Notes: generated by a model not told the origin, from the sequence alone. A stretch of DNA of 64,000 bases from CAYMUC01 sp964393535 (GCA_964393535.1 CAYMUC010000001.1:35624-99623), one strand, 5' to 3'; counted from the stretch's first letter, positions 25,324-34,349 are shown. Numbers and translations are program-made.

Positions 25324-26450
25324 TCTGCCAGGGCTCCCAGAGCGAGGCCCAGCCGTTGGGCCAACACGTCGTAGGAGAACTCGGCCACCGCCCGTCGACG
25401 CGAGGCCTGGCCCATTCGCTCCCGGAGGTCTGGATCATCGAGGAGTTCCCGCATGGCCGCGGCCACGGCGTCGACGTCATCGGGAGGATCGATGACGAAA
25501 CCCGTGTCGCCATGTGCCACGGCTTCGGCCGCCCCGCCGCTGTGCCCAGCCACCTGGGGTACACCGCACGCAGCCGCCTCGAGGAACACGATGCCGAAGC
25601 CTTCTTGTTCCAGTCCACCCCATCGATTGCGGCACAACATGGCGCACACGTCGGCGGCACCGTAGAGACGGGGCAGGTCGTCGTGGGGCACCCGGCCCAG
25701 GAAACGCACCGGCGCCGAGAGGTCGCGCGCGAGGCCCGAGAGGCGCTCGGCGTCTCGCCCGACGCCCCCGATGAGAAACTGTAAGCGGGGTCGCGATGCC
25801 GCCAGTCGTGCCACGGCGCGGATGGCGGTGTCGAAACCCTTGCGGGGAACCAGGCGGCTTACCCCCACCACGAGTTCGGCATCGTCGGCAACACCGAAGT
25901 GACGACGGGCTTCGAGGCGCTCGGCCGCGGTGAGAGGCCGGAACCGGTCGACATCGACCCCAGGTGGTACCACGGTGACCGGCAGAGCACGCCCGGCGGC
26001 ATGTTCGGCCTCGGCAGCTGGGTACCCACCAGCGGCGATGACATGGCGTGCCCCGCGCAGAACACGCCCCAGGAGTGGTCGTGACAACGGCAGTCGACCA
26101 GGCACCGTGACCTCGGCGCCATGCACGATGACGTCGTAGGGCAACCTCAGCGACGGACCCACGAGGCCCAGTGGAAGGGCCGGGTCGAGTACCACCAGGT
26201 CGGCTCCGCAGGCGCGGGCGAGGTCGTGGATGCGTCGGGTGGTGAGGGGATGTGGCAACAGCACCGGTTCTCGCACACGCTCGATGCGAAACGCACAGTC
26301 CGCGTCGAAGGCCTCGGCACCCGGATGTGGTGTGGTGAGCACGGTGACCTGGTCCGGGGGCAGCCGACGCCACCACTCCCACAGCAACGATTGGATTCCA
26401 CCGATCTTCGGAGGGAAGTCGTTGGTGACGAGTAGGTGTCGACGAATCAT
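25320..26450 (-). CDS. pimB: PimB-like GT4 mannosyltransferase
   Basis: GT-B glycosyltransferase of family GT4, 376 residues, most like actinobacterial PimB (GDP-mannose-dependent phosphatidylinositol monomannoside mannosyltransferase). N-terminal LLVTNDFPPKIGGIQSLLWE (about 6-25) is nearly diagnostic. PPGVDVDRFRP, GVSRLVPRKGFDTAI and the donor-site EEGFGIVFLEAAACGVPQVAG with conserved Glu residues follow. It would act at the cytoplasmic membrane face to build phosphatidylinositol mannosides. ATG 26450 overlaps the queG stop (ATGA); longer in-frame extensions are inside queG. Other GT4 acceptors cannot be excluded. Confidence 0.85.
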   Translation of the reverse strand: MIRRHLLVTNDFPPKIGGIQSLLWEWWRRLPPDQVTVLTTPHPGAEAFDADCAFRIERVREPVLLPHPLTTRRIHDLARACGADLVVLDPALPLGLVGPSLRLPYDVIVHGAEVTVPGRLPLSRPLLGRVLRGARHVIAAGGYPAAEAEHAAGRALPVTVVPPGVDVDRFRPLTAAERLEARRHFGVADDAELVVGVSRLVPRKGFDTAIRAVARLAASRPRLQFLIGGVGRDAERLSGLARDLSAPVRFLGRVPHDDLPRLYGAADVCAMLCRNRWGGLEQEGFGIVFLEAAACGVPQVAGHSGGAAEAVAHGDTGFVIDPPDDVDAVAAAMRELLDDPDLRERMGQASRRRAVAEFSYDVLAQRLGLALGALAE

Positions 26451-27679
26451 GTGAGGCCCTCCCCCATCGACACGGTGTCCAAGCGGGACAACTCGTCGGC
26501 CACCAGCGCATCGGCTGTGTGAGGAGGAACGAGTTCGTGGATGAGGTCGTGGCGCCCGAGCCGAGCCGCCGCCCACACCGCATGCGCTCGAAGCACAGGG
26601 TCCACACCGTCATGAAGGTAGGACCGCAAGGTCACCTCCACCCGTCGATCGTCGCCAGGGCCCACATTGCCCAACACCACCAGGGCATTGCGTCTCAGCC
26701 AGCGCGGGTCGCGGCCGTGGAGGTACCACCGTCCGTGGCGTTCCAGCAGTGTGGTGTCGGGGGAGGACAACAGGTCCAGCACCGGCACCCAGGCCTGGAC
26801 CGATGGTACGACCGCTTCAGGGGCACCACTCGACAGTGTCACCGGGGTGGCGGTCTCACGCCCGCCGAAGCGTACGGTGGGTGGACAGACCTCCTGGCAG
26901 TCGTCGCACCCGTACAGACGGTCGCCCATGGCGATACGGAACTCATGGGGCATGACCCCCGGGCGTTGCAGCAACCACGCCAGACACCGACGAGCGTCCA
27001 CCACACCCGGCGCCACGATGGCCCCAGTGGGGCAGGTGTCCAGACAGCGCCGGCACGATCCGCAACCGTCGGGCACCGGAGTGGACACGGGCAATGAGGC
27101 GCTGGTGATGACGCTGCCCAGCACGAACCAACTTCCTGCACCAGGGAGCAGCAGGTTGGCGTTCTTTCCGAACCATCCGAGCCCGCCCAACCACGCCGCC
27201 TCGCGGTCGACGAGCGCGTTGTCGTCAGCCACCACGACCGCACGATGGCCGACGGCTCGCAAGTGGCGGGACATCGCTCGCAAGGCTCGGCGAAGGTCGG
27301 CGTAGTGGTCGATCCACGCATAGCGAGCCACCCGAGCCACCGGCGTGGCATCCCCGTGGTCGTCGAGGGGACGTGGAGGCTCGTCCAAGAGGTACGGCCA
27401 AGCGGCCACGATGATGCTCGCTGCCTGTTCTACCGTCCGACTGGGATCGGTAGACCGCTCGGGGTTGCGAAACGTGAACTGCATGGTGTCGTGGAAGCCG
27501 GCGTCGACACGGTCGTGGAGAGCCTGGCGGGCACGCTGCATGACACCTGCGGGGGCCACTCCGAGGCGGTGCAGGCCGTGTTCGGCGGCCACGAGGCGCA
27601 ACTCGTCCCACAGAGATGCCGACTCGACGGAGGGCTCATCGGCATCCACGGTGTCGAAGCGTAGGCACCATCCCGGCAT
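26447..27679 (-). CDS. queG: QueG, epoxyqueuosine reductase
   Basis: Cobalamin- and Fe-S-dependent enzyme of the last queuosine step, reducing epoxyqueuosine to queuosine in tRNA. The 410-residue protein has an N-terminal catalytic region with FRNPERSTDPSRTV and RYAWIDHYADLRRAL, the ferredoxin domain CGSCRRCLDTCPTGAI and CDDCQEVCP for two 4Fe-4S clusters, and a C-terminal HEAT-like repeat with RWLRRNALVVLGN. The start overlaps the upstream Cys-rich gene by 44 bases; GTG 27649 would shorten this overlap. No other queuosine genes are in the window. Confidence 0.9.
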   Translation of the reverse strand: MPGWCLRFDTVDADEPSVESASLWDELRLVAAEHGLHRLGVAPAGVMQRARQALHDRVDAGFHDTMQFTFRNPERSTDPSRTVEQAASIIVAAWPYLLDEPPRPLDDHGDATPVARVARYAWIDHYADLRRALRAMSRHLRAVGHRAVVVADDNALVDREAAWLGGLGWFGKNANLLLPGAGSWFVLGSVITSASLPVSTPVPDGCGSCRRCLDTCPTGAIVAPGVVDARRCLAWLLQRPGVMPHEFRIAMGDRLYGCDDCQEVCPPTVRFGGRETATPVTLSSGAPEAVVPSVQAWVPVLDLLSSPDTTLLERHGRWYLHGRDPRWLRRNALVVLGNVGPGDDRRVEVTLRSYLHDGVDPVLRAHAVWAAARLGRHDLIHELVPPHTADALVADELSRLDTVSMGEGLT

Positions 27680-27908
27680 CGGCGAGCATCGTCATGGCAC
27701 GAAGTTCGGCGAAGTCCAGCACGACTGCGCCTTGCTCGTCGCGCTCGATGAGGAACGTGACCACGCAGTCTCTGCAGACGTCGGTACGCCGCATGACGCA
27801 GGTGTCACAGTCGATGATCAACTCGCCCCCGCGATCGACGGGAACGCCGGGCGTGATGACAGCGGACGGTGCGAGTTGGACGGTGTCGTGAATCATGCTC
27901 GTCATCAT
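27636..27908 (-). CDS. Small protein with two CxxC pairs, unknown function
   Basis: Predicted 90-residue protein. Its centre holds IIDCDTCVMRRTDVCRDC, a C-x2-C-x7-C-x2-C arrangement suited to bind zinc or an Fe-S cluster, followed by an acidic LDFAELRAMTMLADAG helix. The pattern resembles small actinobacterial hypothetical proteins that I recall, but no function is known to me. The 3' end overlaps queG by up to 44 bases, so the two are probably coupled. Three in-frame ATG codons (27908, 27905, 27896) leave the exact start open. Confidence 0.65.
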   Translation of the reverse strand: MMTSMIHDTVQLAPSAVITPGVPVDRGGELIIDCDTCVMRRTDVCRDCVVTFLIERDEQGAVVLDFAELRAMTMLADAGMVPTLRHRGCR

Positions 27909-27944
27909 GACGAGGGGGTGTGGCGCGGTTTCCCGAGCCCGGGA

Positions 27945-29081
27945 TCATCGACGGAGAACACCCCACAGGTGCGCCACGCTGACGGCATTGGCGCCCTGAC
28001 GACGTACGCGACGAACAAGACCCTGGTCGTCGGTCACCACCACCACCGGAGTCGTGGTGGGGAGGCGCTCGATCTCGAGGCAGACCACATCATCCGCGAT
28101 GACGTCGGGGTCCGAGAACACCACCCGACTGAGGCGACGATCGCCGCCGCCTCCCACGTCGGCAGCACCGTCGAACACGACGAGCACTCGTGGCCCTCGG
28201 TGGGCGATGAAGGCGTCCAGTGCCGACAGCAGCACGTGGCGGCGTTGGGACAGGGGCCCCTCGGTCCAAGGATCGAGAACGGCGTTGTAGCCGTCGACGA
28301 TGACGACCACATCGGTTCGGTCCAGCAAGAACCTGGCGGCTTCCACCGAATCCGCCAGCAGACCACCAGGGATACCGAGAGGTTGCCGGGCTTGGGGAGG
28401 TGGCGGGCGGCTCATGCGCCGCTCGCGCTGCTGTCCGGCGAGGTCGCTCGCCAGATCGGCGAGGCGCTCGTCGAGATCGACCCGTTGCCTCATGAGTTCG
28501 TCGATCACGGTGGCCAACTCGCGCACCCGCACGGTCAACTGCGAACGAGTCTCTTCCCACGCCACTTGCTGCCTGGTGAGTTCTCCCCGTGCTGCGTCTC
28601 GCTCGGCCAGAACCCTGCGCAAGTCCTCCTCCATGTCGGCGAGACGCAACTCGCGTCGGTCAACGCGGTCCTGCAGTTGCCGCACTGTTTCGTCGCGCTG
28701 AGCAACCACTCGCCGCAGGTGATCTCGTTCGGCGGTCAACCGTTGAAGTTCGACACGAACCCGCTCGCTTTCGGCGACTCGATGGCGCCGGGGCGAGGGA
28801 GCCACCGCCGCTGGATCGGTGAGCCAGTGGATGATCTCGCCGTTGAGGTGGTCCGGCTTCAGCGCCGCCAGCAATCGCAGACGGAAGTCGTCATCGGCCT
28901 CGACCACCGCCCGTATCCGGTCCAGTTCGGCGGCGGTGAAACGACGGTGACGCGCGAACCGCAGGAGCGCCGCCCGAGGCGATGACGACGGCGGTGAATC
29001 CGCCACGGTGAGCCGTACGGCGAGTTCGGCCAGGCGCCGCCAGGGCTCGGCGTTGCGTTGGTCGTCGTGACGATCAGCCAT
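27945..29081 (-). CDS. NYN-domain (YacP/PIN-like) protein with long coiled coil
   Basis: A 378-residue protein. N-terminal helical region (1-100) with RFARHRRFTAAELDRIRAVV, central heptad-rich coiled coil (about 105-225, rich in Arg, Glu and Leu), then a C-terminal NYN nuclease-like domain with VVIVDGYNAVLDP (about 252-264), VLVVFDGAADVGG, and VVVVTDDQGLVRRVRRQGA. The conserved aspartates match the PIN/NYN metal site, so an RNA-processing RNase is plausible, as for the YacP/Rae1 group. The combination with a coiled coil is common in actinobacteria but uncharacterised. It overlaps thrB by eight bases. Confidence 0.8.
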   Translation of the reverse strand: MADRHDDQRNAEPWRRLAELAVRLTVADSPPSSSPRAALLRFARHRRFTAAELDRIRAVVEADDDFRLRLLAALKPDHLNGEIIHWLTDPAAVAPSPRRHRVAESERVRVELQRLTAERDHLRRVVAQRDETVRQLQDRVDRRELRLADMEEDLRRVLAERDAARGELTRQQVAWEETRSQLTVRVRELATVIDELMRQRVDLDERLADLASDLAGQQRERRMSRPPPPQARQPLGIPGGLLADSVEAARFLLDRTDVVVIVDGYNAVLDPWTEGPLSQRRHVLLSALDAFIAHRGPRVLVVFDGAADVGGGGDRRLSRVVFSDPDVIADDVVCLEIERLPTTTPVVVVTDDQGLVRRVRRQGANAVSVAHLWGVLRR

Positions 29082-29904
29082 CGGAGAGGATCACGGCACC
29101 CTCGTGGTCCAGGGCCACGACCCTGGCCACACCCTCGGCGGGCAGCGCTGCTTCGACGGCGGCCACGACCTCGGGCTCGCACCAGCAGGCCACCGAGGGT
29201 CCCGAACCCGACAACCACGCGCCCGACGCCCCCGCCGCGAGCGCTGCCTCGAGCGCACCACGCGACGTTGGCTGGGTGGCCAGGCGTCGCTGTTGGTGCA
29301 GGCGGTCCTGGGTGGCGATGGCGAGGGCATCCCAGCGACCCGAACTCACCGCCGCGATCAACAGAGCGGCGCGACCGACGTTGAAGACGGCATCGTCGAA
29401 GGACACGGTGGCCGGCAACGCTCGACGCGACGCGGTCGTGGCACTGGTGGTCGACGGGACCCACAGGACCAACACCGGAGGGCGTGCCACCGGCACGCTC
29501 ACCACTTCGCCGGCCACGGTGACCACCACTCCGCCGTACAACGCCGCTGCAGCATTGTCGCCATGTCCCTCGAGTTCGGCAAGCAGACCCAGAACACCGT
29601 GCTCCGGATCACGTGGATCCACCCTGGGACCATGCCTTTGCACCAGTGCCGCCACGGCACCACCCACGCGAAGCGCCGCGCTCGAGCCAAGACCGCGACC
29701 CATGGGAAGCGACATCGGCACCCAGAGTGGCCCCGTACCACCGGCCCTGGCAAACGCCACCGCCGCCGGATGGTGGGCGTCGATGGGGCCGTGTCGGCCC
29801 ACCGCAGGCGACGTGCTGACCTCGGCGTACCACTGAACCGCACAGGCGACGGCGTCGAAGCCCGCTCCAAGATTGGCCGATGACGCCGGAACCCGGACGA
29901 TCAC
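29074..29904 (-). CDS. thrB: Homoserine kinase (GHMP family)
   Basis: ATP-dependent kinase making O-phosphohomoserine for threonine synthesis, 276 residues. VPASSANLGAGFDAVACAV at the N-terminus, the GHMP phosphate loop PMGRGLGSSAALRVGGAV (about 65-82), and C-terminal GASGAWLSGSGPSVACW are all typical. GTG 29904 is chosen since it overlaps the trpD stop (GTGA) and begins directly at the conserved VIVRVPASSANLG. No thrC or hom gene is in the window. Being coupled to trpD and whiB is unusual for thrB. Confidence 0.9.
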   Translation of the reverse strand: MIVRVPASSANLGAGFDAVACAVQWYAEVSTSPAVGRHGPIDAHHPAAVAFARAGGTGPLWVPMSLPMGRGLGSSAALRVGGAVAALVQRHGPRVDPRDPEHGVLGLLAELEGHGDNAAAALYGGVVVTVAGEVVSVPVARPPVLVLWVPSTTSATTASRRALPATVSFDDAVFNVGRAALLIAAVSSGRWDALAIATQDRLHQQRRLATQPTSRGALEAALAAGASGAWLSGSGPSVACWCEPEVVAAVEAALPAEGVARVVALDHEGAVILSDG

Positions 29905-30956
29905 CCGGTCGACTCCACACACAGCTCGCCGCTGAGCGCTACCAACCTGTCCAGAGCCGCTGCCGCCGCGCCCTCGTCGAGTGAGCGCCGGGCGCGTTCG
30001 ATGCCCTCGTCGAGATGCTCGACCGCATCGGCGACCACCAAACCGGCAGCAGCGTTCAGGACCACCGCGTCACGAATGGGACCCGTGCTTCCCGCGAGGA
30101 GATCCCGAACCACGCCGGCGTTGTGCCGTGGATCGCCACCTCGGAGATCGGCCACCGATGCCTGCTGAAGCCCCCAGGCGTCGCCGGGGATCACGGATTC
30201 CTCCACCGAGCCGTGGCGAACGTCGAGCACCAGGTTGTCTCCACCGGTGGACAACTCGTCGAGTCCTCCCGGACCGTGCACCACCCAGGCATGCTCGACG
30301 CCTGCGCCGGCGAGAACGCGAGCCAAGAGGCGAGCCACGTCGGGAGACGCTGCACCCACCAGGAGATGCTCGACACCGGCGGGATTGGCCAACGGTCCCA
30401 ACAGGTTGAACACCGTGGGCACCCCCAACTCGCGGCGAGTGGGACCGGCGAAGCGGAACGCCGGGTGGAACCGGGGTGCGAAACAGAACCCGATACCAGC
30501 ATGCTCCACGCACGTGGCCACTGCCTCGGGCGACAACTCCAAGGTGACGCCGAGTGCTTCCAACACATCGGCCGCTCCGCAGGCCGACGACGCGGCGCGG
30601 TTGCCGTGCTTGCACACGGGCACGCCGGCCCCGGCGATGACCAGAGCGGCCATGGTGGACAGGTTCACCGAGGCAGTGCCGTCGCCACCCGTGCCGACCA
30701 CGTCCATCGCTGCTGACGCCGATGCCGGCGCCAGGACCACAGGAACTCCAGCCCGACGTACAGCCTCGAGCATGGGCACCAACTCGCCAGGCTGCTCACC
30801 TTTGGCGCGCAGGGCCACCAGGAAACCGGCGATCTGAGCCGACGTGGCGTGACCGGCCAGGATGTCGTCCACAGCATCGCGAGCCTGCGACGGCTCCAGA
30901 TCACGACCCTGCAGGAGGTGCGCCAGCACCTCGGGCCACTTGACACCTGTGGTCAT
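29901..30956 (-). CDS. trpD: Anthranilate phosphoribosyltransferase
   Basis: Second step of tryptophan synthesis: anthranilate plus PRPP to phosphoribosylanthranilate. The 351-residue protein has the N-terminal helical domain, PRPP loop VVGTGGDGTASVNLSTMAA (about 86-104), KHGNRAASSACGAADVLEALG, and FAPRFHPAF with the anthranilate-binding region. The ATG lies three bases after the whiB stop, and the stop overlaps thrB. trpE is 23 kb away at 53719-55239, so tryptophan genes are scattered. Confidence 0.95.
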   Translation of the reverse strand: MTTGVKWPEVLAHLLQGRDLEPSQARDAVDDILAGHATSAQIAGFLVALRAKGEQPGELVPMLEAVRRAGVPVVLAPASASAAMDVVGTGGDGTASVNLSTMAALVIAGAGVPVCKHGNRAASSACGAADVLEALGVTLELSPEAVATCVEHAGIGFCFAPRFHPAFRFAGPTRRELGVPTVFNLLGPLANPAGVEHLLVGAASPDVARLLARVLAGAGVEHAWVVHGPGGLDELSTGGDNLVLDVRHGSVEESVIPGDAWGLQQASVADLRGGDPRHNAGVVRDLLAGSTGPIRDAVVLNAAAGLVVADAVEHLDEGIERARRSLDEGAAAAALDRLVALSGELCVESTG

Positions 30957-30959
30957 GTC

Positions 30960-31253
30960 TCAGGCAGTTCGGCGACGCTGGCGGATGATGCGTCGGCGCT
31001 CACGTTCGGTCGCGCCTCCCCACACTCCCTGCTTTTCACGGTGCGACAAGGCGTGCTCCAGGCAGGTGAGACGAACATCACACTCGCCGCACACTGCCTT
31101 GGCGATCTCGGCCTCATCGTCGGTCTCGGGGTAGAACACCCCCGGATCCAGACCACGACAGGCTCCGAGGTCGTGCCACCGCCCCACCTCGACCTCGAGA
31201 TGGAGGCGATCACGACCTCCCGTTGCACCTCGAGACGACGTCCTACTCTCCAT
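30960..31253 (-). CDS. WhiB-family iron-sulfur transcription regulator
   Basis: Actinobacteria-specific 4Fe-4S regulator, 97 residues. The four cluster ligands are Cys32, Cys55, Cys58 and Cys64 in AACRGLDPGVF and CGECDVRLTC, followed by the GVWGG turn (76-80) and a basic C-terminal tail RERRRIIRQRRR that contacts DNA or the sigma factor. Spacing matches the canonical family. Which WhiB paralogue (WhiB1-7) it corresponds to cannot be settled here. It directly precedes trpD with only three bases between, suggesting a redox-responsive regulator co-transcribed with amino-acid genes. Confidence 0.92.
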   Translation of the reverse strand: MESRTSSRGATGGRDRLHLEVEVGRWHDLGACRGLDPGVFYPETDDEAEIAKAVCGECDVRLTCLEHALSHREKQGVWGGATERERRRIIRQRRRTA

Positions 31254-31308
31254 GATGCACAGGGATCGTACGCGTCCATCGCGAGGCCCGCCAGAGCGAA
31301 TTTTCTTA

Positions 31309-31328
31309 TCTTGACTCGGAGGTCAAGA
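31309..31328. terminator. Hairpin between whiB and the DUF3501 gene
   Basis: TCTTGAC (31309-31315) and GTCAAGA (31322-31328) form a perfect 7-base-pair stem with a 6-base loop, extended by TTTT/AAAA on the outside. It lies between the DUF3501 stop at 31345 and the whiB start at 31253, both on the minus strand, so it may end the peroxide-module transcript. The surrounding DNA is unusually AT-rich for this window; an operator upstream of whiB is the alternative. Confidence 0.5.
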
Positions 31329-31344
31329 AAACATCGAGTGAGTG

Positions 31345-31971
31345 TCACTCGGGGTCCGGGCGCAGATCGGTCAACAACTCGTCGACCGTCAGCTGCGACA
31401 ACTCCATCTCCTCGAGATAGGCAGGGTGATCGATGGCCAGCACCACAGGGCCGCGAGCGAAGTCCTCGACCTGATCGGGTGTGAAGTCGAAAGTCATGTA
31501 GTGAACCGCTGCCGTCACTTCGGCCCTGGTGAGCTGCGACTCGTGCACCGGGTCCAGTTGGCCTCGCACCTCGCTGCCGTCGGGCAGTCGGATGACCAGA
31601 CTCCGCTCGATGTTCACCAACTTGGGAAGCCACTCGCGCATCGCCTCATCGGAGGTCAGTTCGATGAACAACGTCGCACACAGCTGACCAGGCTCGGGAA
31701 TGAGGGGGTTGTAAGCGTCGAGTTCCTCTTGGATGCCCTCGTCGGTGATGGTCTTCTCGACGCGGGCCATCTCCTGCACCTGGAGGCGCATCGTGTCCCG
31801 GTTCTCGAACATCACAGTCACGAAGGTGCCCAGTTCGATGCGTCGACGACGCTTGATCTCGATGACGCGAGCCCTGAACTCGCCGCGCTCGCGTTCGTAG
31901 GCGCGGAGGTCAGCGATGTCGTCCAGGGTGAGTTTGCGACGCGAGGGGGTGGTCGCGGTCATGATGGTCAC
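31345..31971 (-). CDS. DUF3501 family protein
   Basis: A 208-residue cytoplasmic protein of family DUF3501. Typical features are LTLDDIADLRAYERERGEFRARVIEIKRRRRI near the N-terminus, VTVMFENRDTMRLQVQEMARVE, and NPLIPEPGQLCATLFIELT. Members almost always sit beside the Fe-S oxidoreductase and rubrerythrin found just upstream here, so it is thought to be part of the same peroxide or redox module, but its biochemical role is unknown. Its ATG overlaps the stop of the Fe-S oxidoreductase gene (ATGA), so the two proteins are made together. Confidence 0.88.
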   Translation of the reverse strand: MTIMTATTPSRRKLTLDDIADLRAYERERGEFRARVIEIKRRRRIELGTFVTVMFENRDTMRLQVQEMARVEKTITDEGIQEELDAYNPLIPEPGQLCATLFIELTSDEAMREWLPKLVNIERSLVIRLPDGSEVRGQLDPVHESQLTRAEVTAAVHYMTFDFTPDQVEDFARGPVVLAIDHPAYLEEMELSQLTVDELLTDLRPDPE

Positions 31972-33272
31972 TCCTCAGGGATGCCGTAGGCCCGTGCGAT
32001 GACCTGAAGGGGGTGCACGGGGTGAGCCGACGTCTGCTCGGCGATGGCGGTGTTTGCCAGATGGCAGTCGCCAGCCACGACCTCGCCGTCGGCCTTGGTG
32101 ATCTCCTCACCCAGTTTGCGGGCGAGGGGTAGGGACAACTCGGCGTTCTCAGCCCGCAGACCCCACATCCCGTCGATACCGGAGCACTGCTGCACGAGCT
32201 TGATCTTGGCACCGGTGAGTTTCATGAGGTCACGGCTCTTGAGGCCGATGTTCTGCGCCCGCAGGTGGCAGGGCGTGTGGTAGGTGATGGTGGCGGGAAC
32301 GTTGCCCTCGAACTCGGTGTCGAGGCTGGTGTCCTCACCCTTGTGCACCTTCATGAGATATTCCGCAGCGTCATAGGTGTGCTCGGCCACCAACTCAGCA
32401 TCGGACCCGCCCACGTAATCCAGGTAGTCCTTCTTCAACACGTAACTGCACGTGGGCTGTGGCACCACGATGTCGTTGCCGCGACGCACGGTGTCCGCGA
32501 GGGCCCGCACGTTCTCCTTGGCGACCTTCGTGAACTGCTTCACGTCGCCACTGTGCAGCAGTGGTGCGCCACAACAGGCGGTCGTATCGGCCAGGGTGCA
32601 CTCGATGCCGTTGCGCTCGTACACCTTCACGAGGTCTTGGCCGATCTGGGGCTGCTGGTACTCCACCAAACAGGTGGGAAACACCGCCACCTTGCCTTGG
32701 CGCTTGCCGATGCGCAATGCCGAACGACGCTTGAACCATGTGGTGAAGCGCGTCCGGGCGAAGGGCGGAAGGACGCGAACACTGGAGACGCCAGCGGTCT
32801 TCTCGATGACCTTACGGACCAGCGATCCGGGCTTGGCCCCCATGGCCTTGTTGGCCACCGGTGCCGTCGCCGTTGATACCTTGCCCAGCAGATCGGTGCG
32901 ACCCATGACGCTGGTGGTGACCTTCTTACGAAGGGAGACCTGCCCGTTGGCATGACGCATGGCGTCCGCTCGGAGCATGAGGCGGGGGAAGTCCAACTCC
33001 CATTCGTGCTGGCCGGGGATGTAGGGGCAGTTGACGTAGCAGAGTTTGCACTGGAAGCACTCGTCGATCACCTGGTCCTGCTGGGCCGGGGTCAACTTGC
33101 CGGCGTCCTGATCGTCGTGAGCGTCGATCATCTCGAACAGCGTGGGGAACGACGAGCAGAACTTGAAGCAGAGTCGACAACCGTGGCACAGGTCGTACAC
33201 CCGGGTCAGTTCGTCACGAACATCGGCCTCGTCGAGGTATTTCGGGTGTTTCGGATCGTAGGTGATGGTCAC
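31968..33272 (-). CDS. Heterodisulfide-reductase-like Fe-S oxidoreductase (CCG domains)
   Basis: A 434-residue cytoplasmic electron-transfer protein. Two N-terminal 4Fe-4S motifs are Cys29/32/35/39 and Cys72/75/78/82. Two C-terminal CCG-type cysteine-rich domains follow, with FPTCLVEY, ACCGAPLLHSG, YHTPCHLRAQNIG, QQCSGIDGMWG and GDCHLA, related to HdrD and glycolate oxidase GlcF. In this conserved neighbourhood it is proposed to feed electrons to rubrerythrin. The GTG start is preceded by GAGG, so the mRNA has a leader, and a strong hairpin separates it from rubrerythrin. Confidence 0.88.
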   Translation of the reverse strand: MTITYDPKHPKYLDEADVRDELTRVYDLCHGCRLCFKFCSSFPTLFEMIDAHDDQDAGKLTPAQQDQVIDECFQCKLCYVNCPYIPGQHEWELDFPRLMLRADAMRHANGQVSLRKKVTTSVMGRTDLLGKVSTATAPVANKAMGAKPGSLVRKVIEKTAGVSSVRVLPPFARTRFTTWFKRRSALRIGKRQGKVAVFPTCLVEYQQPQIGQDLVKVYERNGIECTLADTTACCGAPLLHSGDVKQFTKVAKENVRALADTVRRGNDIVVPQPTCSYVLKKDYLDYVGGSDAELVAEHTYDAAEYLMKVHKGEDTSLDTEFEGNVPATITYHTPCHLRAQNIGLKSRDLMKLTGAKIKLVQQCSGIDGMWGLRAENAELSLPLARKLGEEITKADGEVVAGDCHLANTAIAEQTSAHPVHPLQVIARAYGIPEE

Positions 33273-33321
33273 GGCAGGCCTCGGGTGGTTGCAGTAGGGG
33301 CGGATCGATAGGGAGGGCGAC

Positions 33322-33359
33322 GACGGCCCCGCCCCCCGATGGTAGGGGACGGGGCCGTC
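33322..33359. terminator. Strong GC hairpin after rubrerythrin
   Basis: GACGGCCCCG (33322-33331) pairs perfectly with CGGGGCCGTC (33350-33359); the stem extends inward over four further C-G pairs after one mismatch. It starts 16 bases after the rubrerythrin stop on the minus strand. There is no U-tract, as often in high-GC actinobacteria. It may terminate or only attenuate, giving more rubrerythrin than Fe-S oxidoreductase. Confidence 0.75.
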
Positions 33360-33374
33360 AACGGTCCGTGGAGG

Positions 33375-33794
<420 letters not shown>

Positions 33795-33859
33795 GGTGGT
33801 TCTCCTTGGTGTGGTTGGAAGGATTGTTGACGGAAGAAGAGCAAAGAAACTGGCGGGCG

Positions 33860-34285
33860 TCAGCCGGTGCCACTCGGGCCGCATCGCTCACAGCGACCGT
33901 GGAACACGACCGACGTCTTGGTGACGTCGAAGCCCAGAACCCCTCTGGGCTTCATGCAGTCGACACCATCGAGGTACACGTCACGAACGTCCCCACAGGC
34001 GGTGCACACCACGTGGTGGTGGTCGTCGGTGTTGGGATCGAAACGCGTGGATCCGCCACCGAAGGTGAGTTGCTGCAACTCCCCCATGGCCGCCAAGTCA
34101 TTGAGCGTCTGATAGACGGTTCTCAGCGAGATGCCTGGCATGTCGACCGACGCCGTGGCGAACAGTGCATCCGCCGTGGGGTGGCTCTGGTTCTCGTGCA
34201 AGAGCTTGAACAGCAACTGACGTTGCGGCGTCACCTTCAACCCTGCGCTACGAAACGCAGCAGTGAGTTCCGCCGGACTTCTCAT
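33860..34285 (-). CDS. Fur-family regulator, probably PerR-like
   Basis: Metal-dependent transcription regulator, 141 residues. Winged-helix domain to about residue 75 (LKVTPQRQLLFKLL, SLRTVYQTLNDLAAMGEL), then the dimerisation domain with metal-binding DHHHVVCTACGDV (His89-91, Cys94, Cys97) and Cys132/Cys135 for the structural zinc. Location directly upstream of rubrerythrin points to a peroxide sensor (PerR) rather than an iron-uptake Fur, but the residue that discriminates them cannot be assigned safely. TACGTT lies seven bases before the ATG, so the mRNA is probably leaderless. Confidence 0.87.
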   Translation of the reverse strand: MRSPAELTAAFRSAGLKVTPQRQLLFKLLHENQSHPTADALFATASVDMPGISLRTVYQTLNDLAAMGELQQLTFGGGSTRFDPNTDDHHHVVCTACGDVRDVYLDGVDCMKPRGVLGFDVTKTSVVFHGRCERCGPSGTG

Positions 34286-34292
34286 GTGGCGG

Positions 34293-34298
34293 AACGTA
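34293..34298 (-). promoter_or_regulatory. -10 element of the Fur/PerR-like gene
   Basis: TACGTT on the minus strand, seven bases before ATG 34285, with no Shine-Dalgarno sequence. Part of the repeated leaderless-start pattern of this window. Confidence 0.6.
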
Positions 34299-34349
34299 GA
34301 CGCACTTCACGAAGGACGCCAACTCGTGCTGAAGGTGAATTGCTGAAAA

